Shown here piece by piece: positions 9,077 to 16,821 of a DNA stretch of 64,000 nt. The DNA comes from an uncultured Bacteroidales bacterium (lineage in GTDB: Bacteria; Bacteroidota; Bacteroidia; Bacteroidales; UBA932), in assembly GCA_944325435.1 (NCBI GenBank), contig CALVAC010000002.1, forward strand, positions 62,001-126,000, in the 5' to 3' direction. The notes below the pieces were generated by a model. It searched no databases, was not told where the DNA came from, and worked only from the letters and a program-made list of their open reading frames with translations. The position numbers were made by a program, and so were the translations under genes. Numbering within the stretch: the first letter of the stretch is position 1; each line of letters begins with the position of its first letter.

Positions 9077-9953
9077 CGAGCAGATGCAGGCGAAGGCGCT
9101 TGCCGGGGTAATTGAAAAGAATATCGTCGGAGCTGATGTGTTTTATGCTTCTGATGAAGAAGAAATAAAGGACAGGATCCGCAATTCATTCTACAATCTT
9201 CTGGTACTGGATATCAGAATGGATCATTATGAAACTAACGGCATAGCCCTGGCCAAGGAGGCCATATCGAACAATCCTTTCACTAAAATTATTTTTGTGT
9301 CCAGATTCCTGTCGGAGTACCTGGCTGACATCTCTCCGCTGATGAGGGACGGGAGGATACTTGCCTTTTCCGAGAAGGAGCCGTATGATGAGTGGATAAA
9401 GAAGCTGAAGCCTATAATCGATGACTATTATGCATCCGCTGATGAGCAGTCCCAGGCTGCAGATGCTCTGGTATCATATTATGCCGAGGCAAAGAATGAG
9501 ACGGATGCCTACAAAAAAGGAGAACGCTTCGAGCACTTCGTCGCAATGCTTTTTGCAAACATAGGTTATAAGGAAATTCTTTCCAGAGTGAAGGATGCGG
9601 CCTTGAATGAAGTGGATCTCATAGTGAGAAATGATATTGAAGATCTGTTCCTGTCGAAACTCGGGAAGTATTTTTTCGTGGAGTGCAAGAACAAACCGGA
9701 GCATAGGACCGACAAGAACGACATCATAGTATTCGGTGACAAGTTGAGCCGCTCAAACGGGATGGCTGAGTTCGGTTTCATTTTCACGACATCGACGATT
9801 ACCAGGAACTCCATAGTCCAGCTTGCCAAGATGGATACAGAGGAATACAAGATTATCATAGTCGATAATGTCGCCATTATGGATCTGATACAGGCCCAGG
9901 ACATGAAAGAATGTCTCAAGAAACTGATAGACCAGCAGGTCCACAGGTATTGA
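9045..9953 (+). CDS. Response-regulator receiver fused to a PD-(D/E)XK nuclease
   Basis: Residues 1-120 form a receiver domain: acidic pocket VVDDE, phospho-acceptor Asp in LVLDIRMD, the switch Ser region IIFVSRF and the conserved Lys in AFSEKE. Residues 160-300 resemble an Mrr-like restriction-endonuclease fold: FEHFVAMLF, then NEVDLIV, then FFVECKNK (the E-x-K element). The gene starts inside the kinase gene. A cytosolic kinase controlling a nuclease through phosphorylation resembles an anti-phage defence pair, with Detocs (two-component-derived, exchangeable effectors) as the nearest known comparison. The nuclease target is unknown. Confidence 0.82.
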   Translation: MGVKKILVVDDEQMQAKALAGVIEKNIVGADVFYASDEEEIKDRIRNSFYNLLVLDIRMDHYETNGIALAKEAISNNPFTKIIFVSRFLSEYLADISPLMRDGRILAFSEKEPYDEWIKKLKPIIDDYYASADEQSQAADALVSYYAEAKNETDAYKKGERFEHFVAMLFANIGYKEILSRVKDAALNEVDLIVRNDIEDLFLSKLGKYFFVECKNKPEHRTDKNDIIVFGDKLSRSNGMAEFGFIFTTSTITRNSIVQLAKMDTEEYKIIIVDNVAIMDLIQAQDMKECLKKLIDQQVHRY

Positions 9954-9977
9954 GTATCTTTGTTTTAATGACATATC

Positions 9978-9997
9978 GGGCGGGCTTCGGTCCGCCC
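9978..9997 (+). terminator. Terminator with TTCG loop, copy 1
   Basis: The hairpin GGGCGGGCTTCGGTCCGCCC is followed by five T. It ends the kinase/nuclease cassette. Nearly the same hairpin recurs at 11675, 22171 and 41927. Confidence 0.85.
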
Positions 9998-10001
9998 TTT
10001 T

Positions 10002-10319
10002 TCATTCATCGGATGCGGCGTCGATTTCATCGGCGTGCGCCTGCAGCCTTCTGGCGATGTCCCTGAATGAGTCCGCCAGCAGTCTGTATTCTTCCGGCTT
10101 GAACGCCATTTCCTTTTTCATCACGGTGCAGCCGTGTATCCTTTGCGAGAGCCAGCTCTGTGACTTCCCGAAATACTGCTGTGCGAGAGCGGACTTGTTG
10201 ATGAGGTTCTCCAGCTCAGTGAATGCGTTCCATACGGCTCCGCCTTTTGTCGATATGATTTCCTTGCGTCTCTCGTTGTATTCATCCTGACGCATTATCT
10301 TTCTTTTGCCCTGATACAT
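10002..10319 (-). CDS. DUF5053-type phage protein
   Basis: This 105-residue protein (or 97 residues from an internal Met at 10295) contains the segment ALAQQYFGKSQSWLSQRIHG followed by a helix that includes FRDIARRLQAHA. That pattern is typical of the DUF5053 family found in Bacteroidales phages. The segment looks like a small HTH, suggesting DNA binding. A related but different protein is encoded at 41645. It has its own leftward promoter. Confidence 0.72.
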   Translation of the reverse strand: MYQGKRKIMRQDEYNERRKEIISTKGGAVWNAFTELENLINKSALAQQYFGKSQSWLSQRIHGCTVMKKEMAFKPEEYRLLADSFRDIARRLQAHADEIDAASDE

Positions 10320-10336
10320 ATTTTTTTATTGTGATA

Positions 10337-10344
10337 CAAAGATA
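10337..10344 (-). promoter_or_regulatory. Promoter -7 box for the DUF5053 gene
   Basis: The minus strand reads TATCTTTG, a perfect match to TAnnTTTG, 18 bases before the start codon. Confidence 0.6.
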
Positions 10345-10429
10345 TATAATAAATTCATTATATGTAATAGACGGAACGAAATTTTTAATGAATTTATTAT
10401 ATCATTGTTGCTTTTCCGGAAATAATGCC

Positions 10430-10437
10430 TACCTTTG
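10430..10437 (+). promoter_or_regulatory. Promoter of RNA cassette A
   Basis: TACCTTTG is a perfect -7 box, with GTTG 19 bases upstream as a -33 element. The expected start is about 6 bases downstream, which is the first base of the 5' tag (10443). The other cassettes show the same arrangement. Confidence 0.8.
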
Positions 10438-10442
10438 CCATT

Positions 10443-10623
10443 GCTCTACCAATACTGTATCACTTATCTATCTTTCTGCCGTGTGTATTTTCACCAGAAA
10501 AATAGATGATTGCCCTGCATAAGGTGGATTCCGCCCTGGAAACTTGGCGGACAATAACGGCAGAGATGTTGTGTTGGTAGAGCCCACCTAAGTGCAGGGC
10601 TTTCATTGTAATGTATGTGTATT
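10443..10623 (+). ncRNA. Tagged leader RNA, copy A
   Basis: A 181-base structured leader. The 5' tag GCTCTACCAATAC (10443-10455) is followed by hairpin P1 (10466-10478 with 10495-10507) and outer stem P2 (10512-10519 with 10593-10600). P3 pairs 10523-10527 with 10584-10588, and hairpin P4 pairs 10531-10535 with 10546-10550. Bases 10476-10482 (CTGCCGT) can pair with 10557-10563 (ACGGCAG), giving a pseudoknot across P2. The antitag at 10567-10583 (TGTTGTGTTGGTAGAGC) is exactly complementary to the first codons of the next gene (10626-10642). It also pairs with the 5' tag, with one C-to-T change that becomes a G-U pair. Four copies occur in the prophage. Confidence 0.85.
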
Positions 10624-10929
10624 ATGCTCTACCAACACAACACCAACGGCCTCCCTTACGGGATGTCGAATGTCACGAATCCGGCCTTCATCCAGGCCGC
10701 GCAGTTTCTCTATGCCCAGTATCCGGGCATCTACAAGATGCGTATCAAGCACAAGGGACGGACGAGGAGGTCAGTGATGATCCGTGTGTACAGCGGCACC
10801 GGTCTCCAGCGGACGAAGGCTTGCAAGGGGTACAGCCTTGCGTCAGCTGTCGCGAACCTGATGCAGTGTATCAAAAAGGACCGAGACCTGCTCGACCGCC
10901 TGACCCATCCGGAGCGGTTCGTCAACTGA
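10624..10929 (+). CDS. Basic cassette protein, copy A (101 aa)
   Basis: The ATG at 10624 aligns with the starts in copies B and D; an in-frame ATG at 10615 is less likely. Codons 1-7 (MLYQHNT) are written by the RNA tag and differ between copies. From GLPYGMSNVTNP onward the protein is almost identical in copies A, B and D. It is small and basic, with a KMRIKHKGRTRRS patch that could bind nucleic acid. Differences from copy B are nearly all synonymous (D/G and N/S are the only changes after the tag), so the protein is under purifying selection. Family unknown. Confidence 0.8.
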   Translation: MLYQHNTNGLPYGMSNVTNPAFIQAAQFLYAQYPGIYKMRIKHKGRTRRSVMIRVYSGTGLQRTKACKGYSLASAVANLMQCIKKDRDLLDRLTHPERFVN

Positions 10930-10956
10930 AATGTTGCACAAATTGTAAACTTTTCC

Positions 10957-10964
10957 TACATTTG
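10957..10964 (+). promoter_or_regulatory. Promoter of the higBA operon
   Basis: TACATTTG matches the -7 consensus and lies 20 bases before the higB start codon. Confidence 0.6.
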
Positions 10965-10984
10965 TGCCGCAATGACTGTACACA

Positions 10985-11335
10985 ATGGAAATTCAGCCTA
11001 AATTTCAGATAACATATACCGAGGAAGCTGTGGAGTTCCTTGAGTCGCTGGAGGAGAAAGCCCGGGCCAAGGTGGTGTACAATATCGGCAAGTGCCGGTA
11101 TTATGTCGACAGGGAGCTTTTCAAGAAACTCGAAGGTTCTGAAATCTGGGAATTCCGGACATTGTATGCCGGTATCCAGTACAGACTTTTCGCTTTCTGG
11201 GATACTGAGCGTGAGACGGTAGTCGTTGCGACTCACGGGATAGTCAAGAAGACGCAGAAGACCCCGGCAAAGGAGATTGCCAGGGCTGAACGGATAATGA
11301 AGGAGTATTTTGAGGACAAAAGGAGAAAGATATGA
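10985..11335 (+). CDS. higB: HigB-type toxin (RelE superfamily, Gp49-like)
   Basis: This 116-residue protein has the pattern of the Gp49/HigB branch of RelE-like mRNA interferases: a basic N-terminal helix (EEKARAKVVYNIGKCRYY), the strand EIWEFRTLYAGIQYRLFAFWD, and a conserved THGIVKKTQKTP motif. It overlaps the antitoxin start by four bases, the usual toxin-first order of higBA. It probably cleaves ribosome-bound mRNA. In a prophage it may stabilise the element or limit competing phages. Confidence 0.87.
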   Translation: MEIQPKFQITYTEEAVEFLESLEEKARAKVVYNIGKCRYYVDRELFKKLEGSEIWEFRTLYAGIQYRLFAFWDTERETVVVATHGIVKKTQKTPAKEIARAERIMKEYFEDKRRKI

Positions 11336-11634
11336 AACTGTATTCACATGACGAGATGCTTGACAGGGTGCTGGGTGTGAAAGGGACACCGGCAAGGGAT
11401 TCGTATGATGAGGATATGGATCTCTATCTTGTCGGCGAGGCTATAAGGGCCGCAAGGAAGTCCCGGCATCTCACCCAGGAGCAGCTTGGCGAACGGATCG
11501 GGGTGAAGAAGGCTCAGATTTCCCGCTTTGAGAACGGGAAGAGCATCACTCTTTCTTCCGTGTCGAGGATTTTTCGGGCGCTTGACATTCCGGTGAACCT
11601 TGAAGTTGTCGGTGTTGGAAAGGTGTCCCTCTGA
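11332..11634 (+). CDS. higA: HigA-type antitoxin (XRE HTH)
   Basis: This 100-residue protein has an XRE-type HTH (LTQEQLGERIGVKKAQISRFENG, about residues 45-67) after a short N-terminal toxin-binding segment. The stop is 40 bases before the terminator at 11675. HigA proteins of this layout bind their own promoter, so the TACATTTG box upstream of the toxin gene is the likely operator region. Confidence 0.87.
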   Translation: MKLYSHDEMLDRVLGVKGTPARDSYDEDMDLYLVGEAIRAARKSRHLTQEQLGERIGVKKAQISRFENGKSITLSSVSRIFRALDIPVNLEVVGVGKVSL

Positions 11635-11674
11635 TCTGCCGGGACAGTCTCGGCCATAGAACTTTTAACGCTTC

Positions 11675-11694
11675 GGGCGGGCTTCGGTCCGCCC
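11675..11694 (+). terminator. Terminator with TTCG loop, copy 2
   Basis: This hairpin is identical in sequence to the one at 9978 and is followed by seven T. It ends the higBA operon. Confidence 0.85.
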
Positions 11695-11842
11695 TTTTTT
11701 TGTGCCCTGCAGTGGGGTTGGATGATGCCTTGCTGTCAAATCATAATGTTCCCCGATGTTCCACACTGTTTTTAGGAATTAACTATATGAAGTAAAATGA
11801 ATTATTATTGCTTATTTATAGCGATAGTTTAGGTATTTTTGC

Positions 11843-11850
11843 TATATTTG
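11843..11850 (+). promoter_or_regulatory. Possible promoter upstream of the motif array
   Basis: TATATTTG matches the -7 consensus. Transcription from it would run through the CTACA/TGTAG array into the gene at 12130. It may drive that gene or an RNA from the array. Confidence 0.5.
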
Positions 11851-11886
11851 GGCTGATAAAATGATGTGGAGTTGTGAAAACCCTGC

Positions 11887-12088
11887 CTACATCAACTACA
11901 TTTGCCTACATTTTACTAAACTTATATAGGATAGAGAGATACGGAGATTTTACGATGTAGTTTTCTGCCTACACTGAACTACATTGAACTACATTTGTAG
12001 GCAGAAAACTACACCAAAAACTACACGCCTACAAATGTAGTTTTGCAATTAGCTGAAAATCACCGATGTAGTTTTGTAGTTGATGTAG
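11887..12088. repeat. Array of CTACA/TGTAG motifs with an 18-bp inverted repeat
   Basis: Fifteen copies of the 5-mer occur in about 200 bp: CTACA at 11887, 11896, 11906, 11969, 11979, 11989, 12009, 12021 and 12029; TGTAG at 11956, 11996, 12036, 12067, 12075 and 12084. TGTAGTTTTCTGCCTACA (11956-11973) is the exact reverse complement of 11996-12013. The density suggests cooperative protein binding, such as iterons of a replication origin, a packaging site or an operator. The rest of 11635-12129 holds only the terminator and a promoter; no gene is seen there. Confidence 0.7.
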
Positions 12089-12129
12089 GCGCGAAAAATA
12101 GGTGTCCCTTTTTGAAAAATGCAAAAATC

Positions 12130-12669
12130 ATGGCTCGGATAACTGCTGATTTGAGGGTGGATAACAATCTGTTACTTGATTACCTGCACTACCTGTTCCG
12201 GAAGAATCCGGAGACGGGTGCGCTGGTGGTGACTGCCTCCAATAACACGGGAAGGATGCTGATATCTCACCTGAGGGTGTCAGCTGACCGTCCGGAGCGT
12301 CCGGCCGGGGACTTCATCGCGGCTCTGGAGTTCCCCGAGAGCCGTGCGACATGGGACCTGATCGACAAGTGGGCGTATTACACCCCTCAGGACCAGAGGC
12401 GCATCAACTACCTGCTGCGTGTGATCTTCGACCTGGACTTCACATCATACTACAGGAAGGCGGAGGAGATGGGTTTCAGGAAGAAGGAGGCTGTCGAGGC
12501 TTTCATCGCGAGCCGCCGGCTCAATTCCGGGGACCCTTTCGACGCCCTGCACAAGAAGATCTACAGGCATCAGCGCAAGGCTCTGGACCGCTATACCTCA
12601 CAGCTGCTGAACAGGGCTGCGTACATTGACCGGAACATTGACACTGCAGGATTGAATGAACTGTTATGA
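12130..12669 (+). CDS. Hypothetical phage protein, 179 aa
   Basis: The ATG at 12130 (MARITADLRVDNN) is chosen because the upstream in-frame region lies inside the CTACA/TGTAG array. The protein is soluble and largely helical after residue 85, with a basic C-terminal half (KKIYRHQRKALDRY). It directly follows the motif array, so it is a candidate for the protein that binds it, but no DNA-binding motif is recognised. Its stop overlaps the next start (TTATGATAA). Confidence 0.6.
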   Translation: MARITADLRVDNNLLLDYLHYLFRKNPETGALVVTASNNTGRMLISHLRVSADRPERPAGDFIAALEFPESRATWDLIDKWAYYTPQDQRRINYLLRVIFDLDFTSYYRKAEEMGFRKKEAVEAFIASRRLNSGDPFDALHKKIYRHQRKALDRYTSQLLNRAAYIDRNIDTAGLNELL

Positions 12670-12986
12670 TAAAGATTGTAGAATCCATCCTTGTCAGGAG
12701 CCTTGACCTGCATCCTGACACATGGGTCGCGCTGGATTTCGTTCCGGCGACCGCCACTCTCGAGACTTCCGGGACCTGGGATGAGAACGGGCGTTCGGAA
12801 GTGCTGACACTCAGCGCAACCGTGCCCCGCAAGGATGTCGTCCTCGAAGATAATCTGTGTGTGAGGGCATACTGGAGCAACGGGGGATACAGGGATATCG
12901 GGACCGAGGACTTTCCCGTGAGGTTCGAGATAGAGGAGACGGATGTCATACGGATATCTGTGGAATGGCGCCGTCCTGTGCTGTGA
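12666..12986 (+). CDS. Hypothetical phage protein, 106 aa
   Basis: The start overlaps the end of the 12130 gene by four bases. The protein is predicted to be mainly beta-stranded (WVALDFVPATATLETSGTW, then a C-terminal VIRISVEWRRP) and acidic. It precedes the late promoter at 13024. No family is recognised; a minor virion protein is possible. Confidence 0.6.
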   Translation: MIKIVESILVRSLDLHPDTWVALDFVPATATLETSGTWDENGRSEVLTLSATVPRKDVVLEDNLCVRAYWSNGGYRDIGTEDFPVRFEIEETDVIRISVEWRRPVL

Positions 12987-13023
12987 CGGCGTGTCTGTCC
13001 TTTTTATATGGTATATAAGGGGG

Positions 13024-13031
13024 TACCTTTG
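13024..13031 (+). promoter_or_regulatory. Late promoter of the head operon
   Basis: TACCTTTG is followed by CTGAAAATCGAAGG and the start codon at 13048. Two other prophage promoters (35688 and, on the minus strand, 41331) share the box plus CTGAAAA, suggesting a common late-promoter class. Confidence 0.75.
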
Positions 13032-13047
13032 CTGAAAATCGAAGGTG

Positions 13048-13923
13048 ATGGGTAAACCGAGACCGAACTATACACAGCTTGCGTCCGACCTGATGAGGGG
13101 AAACTGGCTGCTCTCTGGAGCCGCCGGTTTCCTCCCTGTTGTCATCGGGTTCCTGAACAGGCAGTCCATGGAGCTGCCTGACCTGGCGGACGAGCCGCGT
13201 TTCTATGCGGATGGAGTGGAGACGGTGGCAAATGATAACGGTGCTGCCGTCAGGAGTGTGAAGAAGGTGGCGGTGATTCCTCTGCATGGGGCGATGACCA
13301 AGTATGACACCTGCACATCATACGGCACCTCTTATATAGGCAGGCGTATGGTCGAGGCGGCCGGGCAGGAGGATGTGGCTGCTGTGGTGCTGGATATAGA
13401 CAGCGGCGGAGGGGCGTGCAATTCTGTCGCTCCTCTGGTCGAGGCTGTCCGGGCTGTCAGGGCTGCGGGCAAGCCGGTGCTGGCGCACTGCGATGCCGCG
13501 CTGTCTGCCGCCTACTGGGTGGCTTCACAGTGCGATGCCGTGTATATGGACAATCCGCTGTCAAGTGCAGGGAGTATAGGGGCATACGCCCGTGTTGTGG
13601 ACGACAGGGCGCAGGACCCCCAGACCGGGTGGAAGATTATCGAGATCTACCCTCCGGAGTCTGCTGACAAGAACAGGGCCTACAGGGAAGCCATTGACGG
13701 GGACAGCAGCGCGATGGAGCGTGAGCTGTCCGTGCTGGTGGGGATGTTCCGTGATGCCGTTACTTCTGCCAGACCTCAGGTGAAGGCGGATGCACCCGGA
13801 GTGATGACCGGAGCGGACTTCCTGGCGGGGGCTGCCGTGGCGAACGGTCTGGCTGATGGTGTGAAGACCCTGCAGGAGGTGGTGGAGATCGCCTTTGCCC
13901 TTGCCGATACTGATGACATTTAA
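13048..13923 (+). CDS. Prohead protease, S49 (SppA-like)
   Basis: A 291-residue S49/SppA-like serine protease. The region VAVIPLHGAMTKYD begins the core, LDIDSGGGACNS forms the oxyanion region, and the nucleophilic Ser lies in ALSAAYWVASQCD. SSAGSIGAYARV follows. Proteins of this family mature the capsid in HK97-like phages, as the position directly before the capsid gene indicates. The start is ATG 13048, 17 bases after the late -7 box. The protein should cut the scaffold-like N-terminal region of the capsid precursor. Confidence 0.85.
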   Translation: MGKPRPNYTQLASDLMRGNWLLSGAAGFLPVVIGFLNRQSMELPDLADEPRFYADGVETVANDNGAAVRSVKKVAVIPLHGAMTKYDTCTSYGTSYIGRRMVEAAGQEDVAAVVLDIDSGGGACNSVAPLVEAVRAVRAAGKPVLAHCDAALSAAYWVASQCDAVYMDNPLSSAGSIGAYARVVDDRAQDPQTGWKIIEIYPPESADKNRAYREAIDGDSSAMERELSVLVGMFRDAVTSARPQVKADAPGVMTGADFLAGAAVANGLADGVKTLQEVVEIAFALADTDDI

Positions 13924-13939
13924 CCAAACTGTATAGACT

Positions 13940-15496
13940 ATGCCAAAGACACTTTCAAATTCCAAGATGGGCAGGCTTGTTGCCCGTCTTTTCGGCAGGG
14001 AAAGTCTCGAACTTTCAGACGGCAAGGTCGCTCTCTCTGATGATGAGAAGGCCAAAGTCGTGGAGAGTTACGGCCAGGCTTTCCTTGACAAGCTGCTTGC
14101 GACCCAGTTCGCAGGCGCGGAGGCGGAGTCGGCTTCGGATCTCTTCGAGGAGGCTGTCAGGTTCCAGACAGAACAGAACCGTCAGGAGATACAGTCGCTC
14201 AATGCACAGCTGAAGAAGAAGGATCTTCTCATCGGAAAGCTGCAGGAGGACATCAATACCCTTGCTGCAGAACCCGAGCCGACACCAGCTCCTGCTCCGG
14301 CTCAGACACAGGCCTCCAAAGGACCTGCTGCCGTCGGACTTGACCTGAATGCAAGGCACAACCGTCTGGCTGCTGCCGCGCTTGCAGGGAACAACCCTCT
14401 CGTGTTCGCACAGATGGCTGACAACGGCAGCCTGAATGTGACCGACCTCAATGCGGAGTTCCAGATGGTGATGCCTCCGAAGATGAGGCTGGAGATCATA
14501 TCCAAGCAGCTCTATGCCGGGTTCGATGATGCCAAGCACATGACCCGTGTGCAGTCCAACACGGACTTCATCGCCAGTGCTGCCATCTTCTCCGAGGTAT
14601 CACAGCAGTTCACTCCTGCTTGGACCCCTAAGGGGACGGCGACCTTCACCCCTCTGCGCATCGTGTACCGCAGGCACAAGATCAATGTGGCCCTCAAGCC
14701 GGCGGAGATCATACCGTCATGGCTGCTCTACCTGTATGAGCAGGGCAAGACTCTTGCGCAGATGCCTATCACCCTCTACATCATCAATGTCCACATCATG
14801 CCGAAGATCCTTGACGACATCACCACTTCGATGATCGGCAAGGGTAAGTTCGTCGATGCCGGGACCAAGAGTGACGGGGATGAGGCTCCTCTGGCCAAGA
14901 ACTCCATGGACGGGTACGAGACAATCCTCGTGGAAGGCAAGACCGACCCGAAGTGCAAGATGAATTTCTACAAGAACGCCAAGGACCCGTACACCCTGAC
15001 GGATCAGGAGCTCCTGGACTATGTCAACGGGTTCGTGGACAGCATCTCGTCCCTCTTCGCGAACAAGATGGACATCCATTGCGCCCCTGAGCTTCTGACA
15101 AGGTACCAGAGGGCAGACTTCGCGATAAACGGACGCTATACCGGGCAGGAGATTGGTGGCAAGGTGCGTTTCACCAACTTCAACCTGGTGCCTCTCGCAT
15201 CGATGTACCGTTCACCTATCCTCTTCGCTACCCCGAAGGAGAATTTCGTGGAGCTGGTGGATATGGCCAGTGCGGAGAAGTGCATCCAGAAGATCAACGA
15301 GTACGACTACGATATCCACATCATAGGCGAGTACTCCCTGGCTGTGGGCTTCAAGGTTGCCGAGGCCGTGTATGCCGCTGTGCCTGACGGGTACACCCCA
15401 TCGGAGGCTATTGCGACCGGTCCTGTATCCTACGGCGATGCATGGCAGAACGGTACCGCTCCGACAGAGGAGACCGAGGAAGAGGAGACAGTGTAA
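13940..15496 (+). CDS. Major capsid protein (HK97-type precursor)
   Basis: This 518-residue protein follows the prohead protease by 16 bases. Residues about 50-105 are a coiled-coil, scaffold-like delta region (TEQNRQEIQSLNAQLKKKD), then a Pro/Ala linker (PEPTPAPAPAQTQ). The rest is the likely HK97-fold body. An acidic tail ends the protein (TEETEEEETV). No direct HK97 motif can be read by eye, so the call rests on size, scaffold-like N-terminus and neighbours. Confidence 0.8.
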   Translation: MPKTLSNSKMGRLVARLFGRESLELSDGKVALSDDEKAKVVESYGQAFLDKLLATQFAGAEAESASDLFEEAVRFQTEQNRQEIQSLNAQLKKKDLLIGKLQEDINTLAAEPEPTPAPAPAQTQASKGPAAVGLDLNARHNRLAAAALAGNNPLVFAQMADNGSLNVTDLNAEFQMVMPPKMRLEIISKQLYAGFDDAKHMTRVQSNTDFIASAAIFSEVSQQFTPAWTPKGTATFTPLRIVYRRHKINVALKPAEIIPSWLLYLYEQGKTLAQMPITLYIINVHIMPKILDDITTSMIGKGKFVDAGTKSDGDEAPLAKNSMDGYETILVEGKTDPKCKMNFYKNAKDPYTLTDQELLDYVNGFVDSISSLFANKMDIHCAPELLTRYQRADFAINGRYTGQEIGGKVRFTNFNLVPLASMYRSPILFATPKENFVELVDMASAEKCIQKINEYDYDIHIIGEYSLAVGFKVAEAVYAAVPDGYTPSEAIATGPVSYGDAWQNGTAPTEETEEEETV

Positions 15497-15515
15497 CTGA
15501 TAAAACGGAAGATAT

Positions 15516-16073
15516 ATGTACACACAGGTAAGTATTCCGAAGAACGGGGATGGGGCTGGAGTTCCCATCCCTAAAAATCCTACGATAATCGTCATCGATG
15601 TCAATGACATTGTGACCGAACCGACCAGGAAAGTCGGTGATGTCTCTATGGTGGGCGAGTATGAACTGAAGGAGGGGGCCAAGGCCATTGGGGTCTATGC
15701 CACACCTTCTACTATCGAGATAACCGAGGAGAACTCCGGGGATCCGGATGCCAGGGGCTTCATGGTCGGTGTGACATTCGAGCATCCTGGCAATACCAAG
15801 GAGATCAAGAATTTCACCGAACGGTATGCCAACAGGGGAGTGGTCATCCTTACCCGGGAGTGCAACGGGGATGCCAGAATTGAGGCGCACGGTGACAAAT
15901 GCAATCCTCTTTTTCTGACAACAACCAGGACAGCGACCAAGGATGCCAACAAGCGCCAGTTCGTGTTCAAGCAGGAAATGAATTCCCCGTATGTGTCCGG
16001 AGACTATACCGGCACTCTTCCTGAGCTGGCAGCAGAACCTGCAGCGGAGCCGGATGATGAGGAATCAGTATAA
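15516..16073 (+). CDS. Virion protein downstream of capsid, 185 aa
   Basis: The protein begins MYTQVSIPKNGDGAGVPIPKNPTII and is rich in strands and Thr/Val. An acidic Ala/Glu-Pro tail resembles that of the capsid protein. It could be a capsid-decoration protein or a tail-tube-like protein. It lies 19 bases downstream of the capsid gene in the same operon. Exact role unknown. Confidence 0.6.
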   Translation: MYTQVSIPKNGDGAGVPIPKNPTIIVIDVNDIVTEPTRKVGDVSMVGEYELKEGAKAIGVYATPSTIEITEENSGDPDARGFMVGVTFEHPGNTKEIKNFTERYANRGVVILTRECNGDARIEAHGDKCNPLFLTTTRTATKDANKRQFVFKQEMNSPYVSGDYTGTLPELAAEPAAEPDDEESV

Positions 16074-16083
16074 GTTCGGAGAT

Positions 16084-16821
16084 ATGAAGAAGGATAATGT
16101 ACAGACGAAAGCTGAAGCCGTACAGGAAGAGGCTGCTTCTGGTGCGGCTCCAGCTTCCGTAGAAACGGAGACCAGGGCAGGCTATGAGGTGGTTTCCGCT
16201 GCGGAGGATACTGTTCCGTCAGGAGATGAAGTGCCGGTTCAGGAGACGACTGCTCCTGGAGAAGCCATGAAAGCAACAATGGTGCTCTGCTGGCCCGGGA
16301 CTGAGGAGCTCATGGAGAAGATATGGCGGAAGATGTACTCCGGTGACGGTCTTGCTTTCGGGACCGTTCCGGAGAATTCCGGTACGGTGGCTGAGCTTGC
16401 CGGCATTGTGGCTGACGAGACTGTCGCTGACAGGTTCGTGCTGGTAATGCCGGGCTGCGTGCCTTGCTGCAAAGTGACGGAAGCGGAGCTCGCTCTTCCG
16501 GTGGTCTATGTGGAGAAATCCGGAAAGAGGCTGCTCGATCACGGTCTGCCTATGATGTTCGACAAGGATATCCTTGTGGATGTTCTTGCCCAGGCTGGAG
16601 ACAAGGCTGACAGCGAGACTGTGCTTGAGGCATACAACAGGGCCGCCGGTGTCAGACCGGTGGAAGTCGGCATGTCATTCGGCAACTATGTGACACCGGT
16701 GCGCCGTGCCGTGCCTTGTGAGAACAGGGTCATTGAGGCACTTCTGAAGAAGAAGTTCCTTCTGTGTTCTTCCGAGGGGTTCAGGGCTATCCGGAATATT
16801 CTTGAAAAACACGCCGGATGA
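16084..16821 (+). CDS. Hypothetical head-operon protein, 245 aa
   Basis: The ATG at 16084 (MKKDNVQTKAEAVQEE) is preferred over an earlier in-frame codon that would overlap the previous gene. The first 65 residues are low-complexity Ala/Glu/Thr. The body has a hydrophobic region with cysteines (VLVMPGCVPCCKVTEAEL) and a helical end. It overlaps the next start by four bases. No family is recognised. Confidence 0.55.
   Translation: MKKDNVQTKAEAVQEEAASGAAPASVETETRAGYEVVSAAEDTVPSGDEVPVQETTAPGEAMKATMVLCWPGTEELMEKIWRKMYSGDGLAFGTVPENSGTVAELAGIVADETVADRFVLVMPGCVPCCKVTEAELALPVVYVEKSGKRLLDHGLPMMFDKDILVDVLAQAGDKADSETVLEAYNRAAGVRPVEVGMSFGNYVTPVRRAVPCENRVIEALLKKKFLLCSSEGFRAIRNILEKHAG

Noticed and set aside
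9955..9962. TATCTTTG resembling a promoter
   Set aside because: It overlaps the nuclease gene's stop region and runs at once into the terminator at 9978, so it is unlikely to be used.
10443..10623. Leader RNA as a group I or group II intron, given one internal segment pairing with both flanks
   Set aside because: At about 180 bases no intron core or domain V-like element is visible, and the downstream reading frame starts at the tag rather than being joined to an upstream exon.
11887..12088. Repeated short motifs that could suggest a CRISPR array
   Set aside because: The repeats are 5-mers in both orientations with irregular spacing; no repeat-spacer structure and no cas genes are present.
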